Shown: positions 15,755-24,507 of the stretch, piece by piece
How the letters are laid out: each line of letters starts with the position of its first letter
How positions within the stretch are numbered: position 1 is the stretch's first letter
NCBI RefSeq assembly: GCF_017308975.1
Contig: NZ_JADWPD010000013.1
Coordinates: forward strand, 184,849 to 248,848
Source: Amycolatopsis sp. MtRt-6
GTDB lineage: Bacteria; Actinomycetota; Actinomycetes; Mycobacteriales; Pseudonocardiaceae
Length of the DNA: 64,000 nt
Direction: 5' to 3'
Notes under the pieces: model-generated
What the model was told of the DNA's origin: nothing
Seen by the model: only the letters and a program-made list of their open reading frames with translations
Databases searched by the model: none
Position numbers and translations under genes: made by a program

Positions 15755-18745
15755 TTACGCTCGCGGCTTCTCGCGCTGCTCGTACGTCTCGATCTGGTCG
15801 TCGACCTTGATGTCGCCGTACGAACCGAGCGTCAGACCGCACTCGTAGCCCTCGCGGACCTCGACCACGTCGTCCTTGAACCGCCGCAGCGAGCTGATCG
15901 GCAGGTTCTCCGCCACGACGGTGCCGTCGCGGAGCAGACGGGCCCGGGCATTGCGCCGGATCTCGCCGGACATGACCAGGCAACCCGCGATCGTGCCGAT
16001 CTTGGAGGACTTGAAGACCTCGCGGACCTCCGCGCGGCCCAGCTCGACCTCTTCGTACTCCGGCTTGAGCATGCCCTTGAGGGCCTGCTCGATCTCGTCG
16101 ATCGCCTGGTAGATGACCGTGTAGTACCGGACGTCGACGCCCTCGCGGGTGGCCCGCTCGGTCGCCTTGCCCTGGGCGCGGACGTTGAACCCGAGGACGA
16201 TCGCGTCGGACGCGGTCGCCAGGTCGATGTCCGACTCGGTCACGCCACCGACACCGCGGTGGACCACGTTCAGCTCGACCTCGTCGCCGACGTCCAGTTG
16301 CAGCAGCGAGGCTTCGAGGGCCTCGACCGTACCCGAGTTGTCACCCTTGATGATCAGGTTGAGGCTGTTCGTCTCCTTCAAGGCGGAGTCGAGGTCCTCG
16401 AGGCTGACCCGCTTGCGGCGCGACGCGTTGAGCGCGTTGCGCGTGCGAGCCGACCGGCGCTCGGCGATCTGCCGGGCGACGCGGTCCTCGTCGACCACCA
16501 GGAAGGTGTCGCCCGCGCCGGGCACCGACGTGAAGCCGATGACCTGGACCGGACGCGAGGGCAGCGCCTCGGTGACGTCGACGTTGTGCTCGTCGACCAT
16601 CCGGCGGACGCGGCCGTAGGCGTCACCCGCCACGACCGAGTCACCGACGCGCAGCGTGCCGCGCTGGACCAGGACGGTGGCCACCGGGCCGCGGCCGCGG
16701 TCGAGGTGCGCCTCGATCGCGACACCCTGGGCCTCCATGTCCGGGTTGGCCCGGAGGTCCAGAGCGGCGTCCGCGGTCAGCAGGATCGCCTCGAGCAGGC
16801 CGTCGATGTTGATGTTCTGCCGCGCGGAGATCTCGACGAACATCGTGTCGCCGCCGTACTCCTCGGCGACCAGGCCGTACTCGGTGAGCTGCTGCCGGAT
16901 CTTGTCCGGGTTCGCGCCTTCCTTGTCGATCTTGTTGATCGCGACCACGATCGGGGCCTTGGCGGCCTGCGCGTGGTTGATCGCCTCGACCGTCTGCGGC
17001 ATCACACCGTCGTCGGCCGCCACCACGATCACCGCGATGTCGGTCGAGTTCGCGCCACGGGCACGCATGGCGGTGAACGCCTCGTGACCCGGGGTGTCGA
17101 TGAAGGTGATCAGGCGCGGGTGACCCTCGAGCTCGGTCTCGATCTGGTACGCACCGATGTGCTGCGTGATGCCGCCGGCCTCGCTCTCGCGGACCTTCGT
17201 CTTCCGGATCGTGTCGAGCAGGCGGGTCTTACCGTGGTCGACGTGACCCATGATGGTGACGACCGGGGGCCGGACCTGCAGGTCCGCTTCCTCGCCGGAG
17301 TCTTCGCCATACGTGATGTCGAAGGTCTCCAGGAGCTCGCGGTCCTCCTCCTCGGGGCTGACGACCTGAACGTTGTAGTTCATTTCGCCGCCGAGCAGCT
17401 CGAGGATGTCGTCCGACACGGACTGCGTCGCGGTGACCATCTCGCCGAGGTGGAAGAGCACCTGCACCAGCGAAGCCGGGTTGGCGTCGATCTTCTCGGC
17501 GAAGTCGGTCAGCGAGGCACCGCGCGGCAGCCGGATCGTCTCGCCACTGCCCTTGGGCAGGCGGACGCCGCCGACGCTGGGCGCCTGCATGTTGTCCATG
17601 TACTCCTGGCGCTTCTGCCGCTTCGACTTGCGGCCCTTGCGCGAGGGACCACCGGGACGCCCGAAGGCACCCGCGGTACCGCCACGGCCACCGGGGCCGC
17701 CACGACCGCCGCCGCCACCGCGGAAGCCACCGCCACCGGCCGGGGCACCGCCGCCCCCACCGGGACCGCCGCCACCCGGGCGGAAGCCGCCGCCACCGCC
17801 ACCGCCACCGGGGCCGCCGCGGAAGCCACCGCCGCCGCCACCGCCACCGGGACCGCCGCGGAAACCGCCGCCGCCACCGGGACGACCGCCGCCACCGGGG
17901 CCGCCACGCGCGCCGCCACCGGGGCCACCGCGGGCGCCGCCACCGGGACCGGCGGGACGCTGCGTGCGGCCCGGCATCATGCCGGGGTTCGGCCGCGGGG
18001 GCATGTTGCCCGGGCTCGGCCGGTTGCCACCGGCGCCACCACCCGGCCGCGGGGCCGGACGGTCACCGCCGGCGCCACCGCCGGGACGCGGGGGCCGGTT
18101 GTCGCCGCCCTGGCCGCCACCGGGGCGCGGAGCCTGCGGACGCGGGGCCGGGGCGCCGGAACCGACGCCGAACGGGTTGTTGCCGACGCGCGGGGTGCGC
18201 GGGCCGGGCTTGGGACCGCCGGGCTTGGGGCCCTGCGGCTTCGGCGGGACGACCGAACCGGTGCCGCCCGCGGGGGGCGTGGCCGGGGTGTCCTGCTTGG
18301 GCGCGGCCGGGGTCTCGGCTTTGGCGGCCGGGACCTGCTGCTGGGGTGCGGGCGTGGCCGGACGCGGGCCGGGCCGCGGACCGGGGCGCTGCCCCGGGGT
18401 GGCCGGCTTCGCCGCCGCGGGCGCCTGCTGCTGGGGTGCGGCCGGAGCCGGAGCGGGTGCCGCCTGGGCCGCCGGAGCCTGCTGGGCAGGCGCGGGGGGC
18501 TTCGGGGCGGCGGGCCCGGGCTTGGCGGCCGGCGGGCCGGGGCGCGCCGACGGACCGGGAGTGGGGGTGGGCTTCTTGGCGCCCTTGGGGGCGTACGCGT
18601 CGCGGAGACGGCGGGCGACGGGCGCCTCGACCGTGGACGACGCGGACTTGACGAACTCGCCCTGTTCCTTCAACTTCGCGAGCACGTCCTTGCTGGTGAT
18701 GCCGAGCTCCTTCGCGAGCTCGTGTACGCGGGCCTTGCCTGGCAC
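15755..18745 (-). CDS. infB: Translation initiation factor IF-2
   Basis: IF-2 is the GTPase that places initiator tRNA on the 30S subunit. The product is about 996 residues. An N-terminal IF2_N domain (HELAKELGITSKDVLAKL) is followed by a very long Pro/Ala/Gly-rich linker (about residues 60-390) with FRGGPGGGG-type repeats. The G domain shows GHVDHGKT, GGITQHIGA, DTPGH and NKID. The start is GTG at 18745 because AGGAGAGTT directly precedes it; an in-frame ATG three codons upstream is part of that ribosome site. The linker explains the many long shadow frames on the other strand. Confidence 0.97.
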   Translation of the reverse strand: MPGKARVHELAKELGITSKDVLAKLKEQGEFVKSASSTVEAPVARRLRDAYAPKGAKKPTPTPGPSARPGPPAAKPGPAAPKPPAPAQQAPAAQAAPAPAPAAPQQQAPAAAKPATPGQRPGPRPGPRPATPAPQQQVPAAKAETPAAPKQDTPATPPAGGTGSVVPPKPQGPKPGGPKPGPRTPRVGNNPFGVGSGAPAPRPQAPRPGGGQGGDNRPPRPGGGAGGDRPAPRPGGGAGGNRPSPGNMPPRPNPGMMPGRTQRPAGPGGGARGGPGGGARGGPGGGGRPGGGGGFRGGPGGGGGGGGFRGGPGGGGGGGGFRPGGGGPGGGGGAPAGGGGFRGGGGGRGGPGGRGGTAGAFGRPGGPSRKGRKSKRQKRQEYMDNMQAPSVGGVRLPKGSGETIRLPRGASLTDFAEKIDANPASLVQVLFHLGEMVTATQSVSDDILELLGGEMNYNVQVVSPEEEDRELLETFDITYGEDSGEEADLQVRPPVVTIMGHVDHGKTRLLDTIRKTKVRESEAGGITQHIGAYQIETELEGHPRLITFIDTPGHEAFTAMRARGANSTDIAVIVVAADDGVMPQTVEAINHAQAAKAPIVVAINKIDKEGANPDKIRQQLTEYGLVAEEYGGDTMFVEISARQNINIDGLLEAILLTADAALDLRANPDMEAQGVAIEAHLDRGRGPVATVLVQRGTLRVGDSVVAGDAYGRVRRMVDEHNVDVTEALPSRPVQVIGFTSVPGAGDTFLVVDEDRVARQIAERRSARTRNALNASRRKRVSLEDLDSALKETNSLNLIIKGDNSGTVEALEASLLQLDVGDEVELNVVHRGVGGVTESDIDLATASDAIVLGFNVRAQGKATERATREGVDVRYYTVIYQAIDEIEQALKGMLKPEYEEVELGRAEVREVFKSSKIGTIAGCLVMSGEIRRNARARLLRDGTVVAENLPISSLRRFKDDVVEVREGYECGLTLGSYGDIKVDDQIETYEQREKPRA

Positions 18746-18823
18746 AACTCTCCTCATCTAGGGGAGGCCAGGCGGAAAACCCGCTGACCTCGTCCTTATT
18801 GTCTGACGCTCATGGCTTCAGCT

Positions 18824-19222
18824 TCACGGCTGACTCATGACGGGTCGACCTGCTTCCTTGCTTCCTCGCGACCCCGGGGACATCCCGGGTTCGTGGTGCG
18901 TGGTGGTGCGCTCGACGTGCTCACGGACCTCGCGGGCGTCGGCCGCCCCGGGAGCCCGCAGGGCCCTCGGGAAGGCTCGCCGCCGTTCGGCCTTGGCCAG
19001 GCAGTCCGGGTCGGGGTGCAGCCAAGCCCCCCGGCCCGGCAGCCGCCGACGTTCGTCGACGACCACCCGCCCGGCCACCGCGACCACGCGCAGCAGCTCA
19101 CCGATCAATGCCCGCCGCTTGCAGCCGACACAAGTCCGCACCGGGGAATTCCGGTGGGGCTGGTGCTCGGCTACCCGCCGCGGGCTTCGAACCACTCCTG
19201 AGTCTAGCGCTTCGACCTTCAC
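18824..19222 (-). CDS. ylxR: YlxR family RNA-binding protein
   Basis: A 132-residue protein with the YlxR core: RTCVGCKRRALIGELLRVV at about residues 29-47 and LPGRGAWLHPDPDCLAKA near residue 62. YlxR is a small nucleoid- or RNA-associated protein whose role is only partly known. The GTG start overlaps the nusA stop codon (GTGA), indicating coupling. The C-terminal 35 residues are basic and Ser/Gly-rich, longer than in most homologues. Its place between nusA and infB is invariant in actinobacteria. Confidence 0.92.
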   Translation of the reverse strand: MKVEALDSGVVRSPRRVAEHQPHRNSPVRTCVGCKRRALIGELLRVVAVAGRVVVDERRRLPGRGAWLHPDPDCLAKAERRRAFPRALRAPGAADAREVREHVERTTTHHEPGMSPGSRGSKEAGRPVMSQP

Positions 19223-20265
19223 TCAGCCGAACCGGTTGTCGCGGCGGGCCGCGGCGGACGGGCGTGGTCTTGATCACCCTCGTCGTCCGCCGGTGCGGCG
19301 TCGCTGCGGATGTCGATCCGCCAGCCGGTCAGGCGGGCGGCGAGGCGGGCGTTCTGGCCCTCCTTGCCGATCGCCAGCGACAGCTGGAAGTCCGGCACCA
19401 CGACGCGGGCGGTCTTCGCCCGTTCGTCCACGACTCGTACCGAAACAACCTTCGCGGGCGACAGCGCATTCCCGACGAAGCGAGCGGGATCCTCGGAGTA
19501 GTCGATGATGTCGATCTTCTCGCCGGCCAGCTCGCTCATCACGTTGCGCACGCGCGCGCCGACCGGGCCGATGCAGGCGCCCTTGGCGTTGACGCCCGGC
19601 ACAGTGGACTTGACCGCGATCTTCGTGCGGTGCCCCGGCTCGCGCGCGACGGCGGCGATCTCGACCGTCCCGTCGGCGATCTCCGGCACCTCCAGCGCGA
19701 ACAGCTTGCGCACCAGGTTCGGGTGCGAGCGCGAGAGCGTGATCTGCGGGCCGCGGTTGCTGCGCGACACCGTGACCACGTACGCCTTGATCCGGCTGCC
19801 GTGCTCGTAGGACTCGCCGGCGACCTGCTCGCCGGACGGCAGCACGCCCTCGGTGTCACCCACCTGGACCACGACCATGCCGCGGGCGTTCGCGCGGGCG
19901 TCGCGCTGGATGACGCCGGCGACGATCTCGCCCTCCTTGGTGGAGAACTCGCCGAAGGTCTTCTCGTGCTCGGCGTCGCGCAGCCGCTGCAGGATGACCT
20001 GGCGCGCGGTGGTGGCGGCGATCCGGCCGAACCCCTCGGGGGTGTCGTCCCACTCCTCGTCGACCTGGCCGTCGTGGGTCAGCGTGTGCGCGAGCACGCG
20101 CACCAGGCCCGTCTTGCGGTCGATGTCGATGCGGGCGTGCGGCTGGTGGCCCTCGGTGTGCTTGTACGCGGTGAGCAAGGCCGTTTCGATGGCCTCGATC
20201 ACCGTTTCGAAGGGGATGTCCTTGTCCCGTTCGATCGCCCGCAGCGCGGCGATGTCGACGTTCAC
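19219..20265 (-). CDS. nusA: Transcription termination/antitermination protein NusA
   Basis: NusA binds RNA polymerase and modulates pausing, termination and antitermination. The 348-residue product is of normal actinobacterial length. The N-terminal domain begins VNVDIAALRAIERDKDIP. The S1 domain (GEIVAGVIQRD) and two KH domains (KGACIGPVGARVRNVMSEL and LAIGKEGQNARLAARLTGW) are visible. The GTG start overlaps the rimP stop (GTGA), and the stop overlaps the ylxR start, so three genes are translationally linked. Confidence 0.97.
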   Translation of the reverse strand: MNVDIAALRAIERDKDIPFETVIEAIETALLTAYKHTEGHQPHARIDIDRKTGLVRVLAHTLTHDGQVDEEWDDTPEGFGRIAATTARQVILQRLRDAEHEKTFGEFSTKEGEIVAGVIQRDARANARGMVVVQVGDTEGVLPSGEQVAGESYEHGSRIKAYVVTVSRSNRGPQITLSRSHPNLVRKLFALEVPEIADGTVEIAAVAREPGHRTKIAVKSTVPGVNAKGACIGPVGARVRNVMSELAGEKIDIIDYSEDPARFVGNALSPAKVVSVRVVDERAKTARVVVPDFQLSLAIGKEGQNARLAARLTGWRIDIRSDAAPADDEGDQDHARPPRPAATTGSAE

Positions 20266-20795
20266 TTCGACCCCTTCTCCGTCTCGGCCGTGATCAAGCC
20301 GGACGCGTCGTCTTCGAGCAGTTTCAGGTCCTCGGCGGGCGGCTGCTTGAACTCGATCTCCACGACCGCCTTCGCCACGTCGGCGTAGCGGACGTCGCGG
20401 ATCTTGCCGCCTTCGAGGACGCGGGCGGCGTGCTCGCCCGCGTGGCCGACCCGGCCGATGAAGGCCTCGCCGTCGGCCGGGGTGACCTTGACCAACCGGA
20501 ACCGCGCGCGCCGCCAGTGGCGCTGCTGGGTGAGCGGGCGGTCGAGCCCCGGCGAGGTGACCTCCAGCGTGTAGGCGCTCGCCAGCACGTGGTCGTTCTC
20601 GTCGAGCGCCGCCGAAACCTTGCGGCTGACCTCGGCGACCTCGTCCAGCCCGACACCGTCGTCGGCGTCGACGACGACCTTGACCAGCTGCCGCCGGCCG
20701 GCCTGCTGCACCTCGAACGAGTCGAGGTCGAAACCCGCGGCGGTGACGGCTTCGGCCACTATCGGCTGAAGCCGGCTGGCGAGTTCTCCTGGCAC
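20262..20795 (-). CDS. rimP: Ribosome maturation factor RimP
   Basis: RimP assists 30S subunit assembly. The 177-residue product has the N-terminal domain with GRRQLVKVVVDADDGVGLDE and the family-typical YTLEVTSPGLDRPLTQQRHW near residue 90. A strong AAGGAGAA lies 7 nt before the GTG start. It is the first gene of the rimP-nusA-ylxR-infB run. The C-terminus is extended with acidic residues, as is common in actinobacteria. Confidence 0.95.
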   Translation of the reverse strand: MPGELASRLQPIVAEAVTAAGFDLDSFEVQQAGRRQLVKVVVDADDGVGLDEVAEVSRKVSAALDENDHVLASAYTLEVTSPGLDRPLTQQRHWRRARFRLVKVTPADGEAFIGRVGHAGEHAARVLEGGKIRDVRYADVAKAVVEIEFKQPPAEDLKLLEDDASGLITAETEKGSK

Positions 20796-20916
20796 GTGGG
20801 GTTCTCCTTGGTTCGGACCGGGGTCGTGCGGGTCGGTGGTGGACCAGCTTATCCGGTCGCCCGCTCACCCCGCGCGAGCGGCGGCGCCGCCCGGGCGCCT
20901 GGCAGGATGGGGCGGC

Positions 20917-21852
20917 GTGACCGGAAGACCGACCGAGCTGACCCGCCGTACCGCCCTCCGCGCGGGGGCGCTGGCCGCACTGGCCGTTCCCCTCGCCGCC
21001 TGCGGGCCCGGCTACGACGAAAGCCCCGACCCGCTCCAGCCGCTGCTGGCCGCCGCCCAGGCCGACGCCGACGCCGCGCGGGCGCTGGCCAAGGGCGCGG
21101 ACGCCGACGCCGCCGGCCAGCTCGCCGACGCGCGCGCGGCACACGCGGCCGCCCTCAAGTCCGAAGTGGACCGGCTGAACCGGCCCACGCCCACGCCGTC
21201 GCCGAACCCGCCGGCTCCCGCGGACCTGGGTGCCATGAAGGAGCGCCTGGCCGCCGCGCGCAAGCAGGCCGAAGACCTCGTCGGCGGGCTGCCGCGCTAC
21301 CGCGCCGGGCTGGTCGCGGCGGTGGCGGCGGGCTGCGCGTCGCTGCAGCGCATCGCCCCGGCGCTGGGCCCGGGCGAGGACGCCCCGAAGGTGGGCGCGA
21401 CGCCGGCCGGCGCGGTGCCCTCGGAGGCGGTGGACCCGCTGCAGGTGGCGCTGGCGGCCGAGCACGCCGCGGTGTGGGTGTACGGGCTGGTCGGCGCGTT
21501 CCTGCCGGGCGACTTCGGCGACGCGGAGAAGGCCGGCGCGGCGGAGCACGCCCTGCGTCGCGACTTCCTCCAGACGGCGCTCTCGGCGGCCGGGGCGACA
21601 CCGGTGCCACCGGAGGCGGCGTACGTGCCGAAGAACCCGGTGACGGACGCGAAGTCGGCGTCCCAGGTGGTGGCGACGGCCGAGGCGGACTGCGCGTCGG
21701 CGTGGCTCGCGGTGATCGACCACACCGACGACGCCGGCCTGCGCACCACGGCCCTGCACGCGCTGGTCGCGGCTTCCCGGCGGGGCACGCCCTGGCGCGC
21801 CGAGGCGGGCGAGAAGCCGGTGGCGATCGCGATGCCCGGCCAGTCGAGCTGA
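20917..21852 (+). CDS. DUF4439 ferritin-like domain lipoprotein
   Basis: The product is 311 residues from GTG at 20917. The N-terminus has a twin-arginine-like signal (ELTRRTALRAGALAALAVPL) ending in a lipobox-like PLAAC. An Ala-rich helical region with a Pro/Thr linker follows. The C-terminal part (about 175-305) is a DUF4439 ferritin-like four-helix bundle, with AEHAAVWVYGLVGAFLPGD and AEHALRRDFL. Metal binding is not assured. It is divergent from rimP and convergent with a membrane protein gene, with a 30-bp-type repeat between. Confidence 0.75.
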   Translation: MTGRPTELTRRTALRAGALAALAVPLAACGPGYDESPDPLQPLLAAAQADADAARALAKGADADAAGQLADARAAHAAALKSEVDRLNRPTPTPSPNPPAPADLGAMKERLAAARKQAEDLVGGLPRYRAGLVAAVAAGCASLQRIAPALGPGEDAPKVGATPAGAVPSEAVDPLQVALAAEHAAVWVYGLVGAFLPGDFGDAEKAGAAEHALRRDFLQTALSAAGATPVPPEAAYVPKNPVTDAKSASQVVATAEADCASAWLAVIDHTDDAGLRTTALHALVAASRRGTPWRAEAGEKPVAIAMPGQSS

Positions 21853-21862
21853 CCCCGCTCAG

Positions 21863-21947
21863 GCGCCCCAATGTGGCCTTGGTTGCGTTCAACGCACCCA
21901 ATGTGGCCTTCGGTGCGTTGAACGCACCGAAGGCCACCTTGGGGCGC
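21863..21947. repeat. 30-bp-type inverted repeat element (copy 1)
   Basis: The outer ends are GCGCCCCAATGTGGCC and GGCCACCTTGGGGCGC, inverted with one mismatch. The interior has two units carrying TGCGTTSAACGCA palindromes spaced 30 bp. It lies between the convergent DUF4439 and membrane-protein genes. A larger copy of the same family is at 60138-60256. Confidence 0.85.
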
Positions 21948-21958
21948 TTGGGGGCGGG

Positions 21959-22633
21959 TCAGCTGTGCAGGTCGGCCGACAGGCGGAGGGCGTCGTCGGC
22001 GATGCGCTCGATCAGGGCCTCGTCCTTGTGCTTGGCGTAGAAGTCGGCCAGCACGATCGTCGTGTTCGCGCCGTCGACCTTCGACGAGTACGCCGAGTCC
22101 TTGCCGCTCACGCTCGGGGTGCCCGTGCCCGCGAAGGTCTTGTCCTTCACCAGGTCCGTGACGTTGCCGGTGCCGTCCTGCTCGGTCAGCGTCTTGAGCG
22201 CCTTCGCCTTCGCCGAGTCCGGCATGCCCACCACCGCCACGGACACCAGCGCCTTCGCGCCACCCGACTCGGTCGTGTACAGCGCGCGGACCAGCGACTG
22301 GCACGGGGTGCCCTCGAAGAAGTCCTTCGTCTTGCCGTAGGACTTCTCGACGCAGTCCGCCGTCTTCGCCGGCCCGGAGACCAGCGTGTACTGGAACTGC
22401 CCGGTGTTCTGGACCGGCGGCTGCGCGACCGGCTCGTCCGGCGCCGAGTCGTGCCGGATCAGGAACCACAGCAGCCCGGAGACGACGGCGATCGCGACCA
22501 GCCCGGCGCCCCTGAGCAGCAGGGACCGGGTGTCGCGGGCCGGTGGGCCCGGCACGGGTGGGCGGGGCTGCGGGGGTACCGCGCCCAGCGGGGCCGTGTC
22601 GGACGGGCCTGGGGTGAAATGCGCACCAACCAC
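21959..22633 (-). CDS. Single-pass membrane protein of unknown function
   Basis: The product is about 224 residues starting at a GTG (VVGAHFTPGP); a TTG further upstream is possible but would overlap the neighbouring gene. A Pro-rich cytoplasmic N-terminus is followed by one transmembrane segment (GAGLVAIAVVSGLLWFLI) and an extracytoplasmic domain with two cysteines (CVEKSYG and CQSLVRAL). I do not recognise the domain. It lies just downstream of the PLP enzyme gene on the same strand, and the repeat element follows its stop codon. Confidence 0.7.
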   Translation of the reverse strand: MVGAHFTPGPSDTAPLGAVPPQPRPPVPGPPARDTRSLLLRGAGLVAIAVVSGLLWFLIRHDSAPDEPVAQPPVQNTGQFQYTLVSGPAKTADCVEKSYGKTKDFFEGTPCQSLVRALYTTESGGAKALVSVAVVGMPDSAKAKALKTLTEQDGTGNVTDLVKDKTFAGTGTPSVSGKDSAYSSKVDGANTTIVLADFYAKHKDEALIERIADDALRLSADLHS

Positions 22634-22667
22634 GGGGACATACGGTAGTTCACCCGCCGGCCGCGGT

Positions 22668-23681
22668 TCACTCGAATGCGGGTAAGACGCGTTCGACGTC
22701 GTCAAGGGTGTTGTAGAGGTGGAAGCCCACCCGCACCCGGCCGCCGCGGACGCTCGACACGATGCCCGCCGCCGCCACCCGCTCCGGGTCCGCGTCGAGC
22801 GACACGATCGCGGTGCCGCGCGGCGGCAGGCCGAGCTTCTCCAGGAGCGTGTCGGCCAAGCCCGTGTTGTGCGCCTGGACCTGGGCGAGGTCGAGCCCGC
22901 CGAAGTACTCCAGGGCCACCGCCGAACCGACCTGGGCCAGCCACACGGGCGAGAGGTCGAACGCGCGGGCGTCGCCGGCCAGGCGCAGCGGGAGGCCGTA
23001 GACCGCGGCCCACGGGTCGTCCCCCGCGTACCAGTTCGCCGCGACCGCGCGCGTGCGCTCCTGCGCGTCCGGCCGCACCGCGAGCCACGCGGTGCCGCGC
23101 GGCGAGCAGAGCCACTTGTAGCCCGCGCCGACGACCCAGTCCGCCCAGGCGACGTCCAACGGCAGCCAGCCGACCGCCTGGGTCGCGTCGAGCAGCACCG
23201 CCGCCCCGGCGGCCTCGGCCGCGGCCCGCAGCGCGGCGAGGTCGGCGATCCGGCCGTCGGCGGACTGGACGACGCTCACCGCGACGACGTCGTGGCCCTC
23301 GACCCGCGACGGCAGCACGTCCAGGGGCACCTCGGTCACCGTGACGCCGGGGTTCGCCGCGAAGGGGAAGGTCACGCTGGTGAAGTCGCCTTCGGCGGCG
23401 AGCACGCGGGTGCCGGCGGGCAGCGCCGCGGCGACGTTGGCGATGAGCTGCGAGACCGACGCGCCGCTCGCGACGCGCCCGGGCTCGACGCCGAGCAGCC
23501 GGGCGAATCCGGCCCGCGCGCGCGTCACGTACTCGTCGAACTCCCCCGGCCGGGTCGCCCCGGTCCGCCACCGTTCCACCGATTCGGCCACCGCCGCGGC
23601 GACCGGCGCGGGCGGGATGCCCACGCTGGGGGTGTTCAGGTATCCGGGTGGGGCGGCGAAGTCGGTTCCGAAGGCGCGCAT
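22668..23681 (-). CDS. Aminotransferase class V-fold PLP enzyme
   Basis: A 337-residue fold-type I PLP enzyme of the class V group (cysteine desulfurase, kynureninase and isopenicillin epimerase relatives). The PLP-binding Lys is in VVGAGYKWLCSPRG near residue 196, and the Asp/Gln pair that holds the pyridine ring is in LLDATQAVGWLPLD. The start MRAFGTDF is preferred; a GTG 12 codons upstream is possible. No pathway partners are adjacent. It could be a desulfurase-like or lyase enzyme; the substrate cannot be told. Confidence 0.82.
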   Translation of the reverse strand: MRAFGTDFAAPPGYLNTPSVGIPPAPVAAAVAESVERWRTGATRPGEFDEYVTRARAGFARLLGVEPGRVASGASVSQLIANVAAALPAGTRVLAAEGDFTSVTFPFAANPGVTVTEVPLDVLPSRVEGHDVVAVSVVQSADGRIADLAALRAAAEAAGAAVLLDATQAVGWLPLDVAWADWVVGAGYKWLCSPRGTAWLAVRPDAQERTRAVAANWYAGDDPWAAVYGLPLRLAGDARAFDLSPVWLAQVGSAVALEYFGGLDLAQVQAHNTGLADTLLEKLGLPPRGTAIVSLDADPERVAAAGIVSSVRGGRVRVGFHLYNTLDDVERVLPAFE

Positions 23682-23732
23682 GGTCCCAGGCAAGCAGATC
23701 CGGCCGGGCCGGTTCACCCGATTTCGGCCGGT

Positions 23733-24506
23733 TCACGGCAGCAGGGCCGTGACGTCGGCATAGGACGGCGGCGTCAGCGGCAGCTCACGGCCGTCCCGCA
23801 CAGCCGCTGCGGCCGCGGCCGCGGCGGCGAGCGCCATCCGGTACGGCAGTGAGCCCAGGCTGATCCGCGCGACGCCGAGGTCCGCCAGGCCGGCCACGGT
23901 GACCTTCCCAGGCAGGAACAGCAGGTTGAGCGGCACGCCGGCGGCGACGATCCGCTCGACGTCCCCGGGCTCGGCGAGGCCGGGCACGAAGACGCCGTCC
24001 GCGCCCGCCGCCGCGTACGCCCGCACCCGCCGCTCGGCCTCGGCGAGCGAGCGGCCGCCCACCCAGTGCGTGTCCGTCCGGGCGTTGACGAACAGGCCGG
24101 GCACCCGGTCCTTGACCGCGGTGACCAGGGCACATTGGACGTCGACCGGGGCGAGCGAGCCGTCGGCCCGGCCGTCTTCGAGGTTCACGCCGACGGCGCC
24201 GGCGCCGGCCAGCTCGGCCGCGAGGTCGGCGACCGCGGCCGGGCCGGCGCCGAAGCCGTCGGCGATGTCGACGCTGACGAGCGCGTCCAGCCGCGCCAGG
24301 CGGGTGGCGAGGGCGACGGTCGCGTCGCGCGTCGACGGGGCGCCGTCCGGTTCGCCCGCGGCCGCGGAGACGCCCAGGCTGGTCGTGCCCAGCGCGCGGA
24401 AGCCCTGCGCGGCGAGGAAGGCGCCGACACCGAACTCCCACGCGTTGGGGAGCAGCAGCGGGGATCCGGGGACGTGCAGGGCACGGAATTCGTCCATGCC
24501 CGGCAA
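23733..24506 (-). CDS. Isocitrate lyase / PEP mutase family protein
   Basis: A 257-residue TIM-barrel enzyme of the ICL/PEP-mutase superfamily, which cleaves or rearranges C-C or P-C bonds of 2-hydroxy or phosphonate acids. Visible features are LPNAWEFGVGAFLAAQGFRA near residue 19, SVDIADGFG near residue 78, VNLEDGR near residue 108 and NARTDTHW near residue 141. It has the compact form typical of uncharacterised members (oxaloacetate decarboxylase or carboxyvinyl-carboxyphosphonate phosphorylmutase-like). It lies 1 bp from the PH-domain gene and may be cotranscribed with it. Confidence 0.85.
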   Translation of the reverse strand: MPGMDEFRALHVPGSPLLLPNAWEFGVGAFLAAQGFRALGTTSLGVSAAAGEPDGAPSTRDATVALATRLARLDALVSVDIADGFGAGPAAVADLAAELAGAGAVGVNLEDGRADGSLAPVDVQCALVTAVKDRVPGLFVNARTDTHWVGGRSLAEAERRVRAYAAAGADGVFVPGLAEPGDVERIVAAGVPLNLLFLPGKVTVAGLADLGVARISLGSLPYRMALAAAAAAAAAVRDGRELPLTPPSYADVTALLP

Positions 24507-24507
24507 T

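Noticed and set aside
15518..18787. A 1089-codon plus-strand open frame opposite infB
   Set aside because: It mirrors the infB codons. The product is low-complexity Arg/Asp/Val and Thr/Ala repeats caused by the Pro/Gly linker, with no ribosome site or motif.
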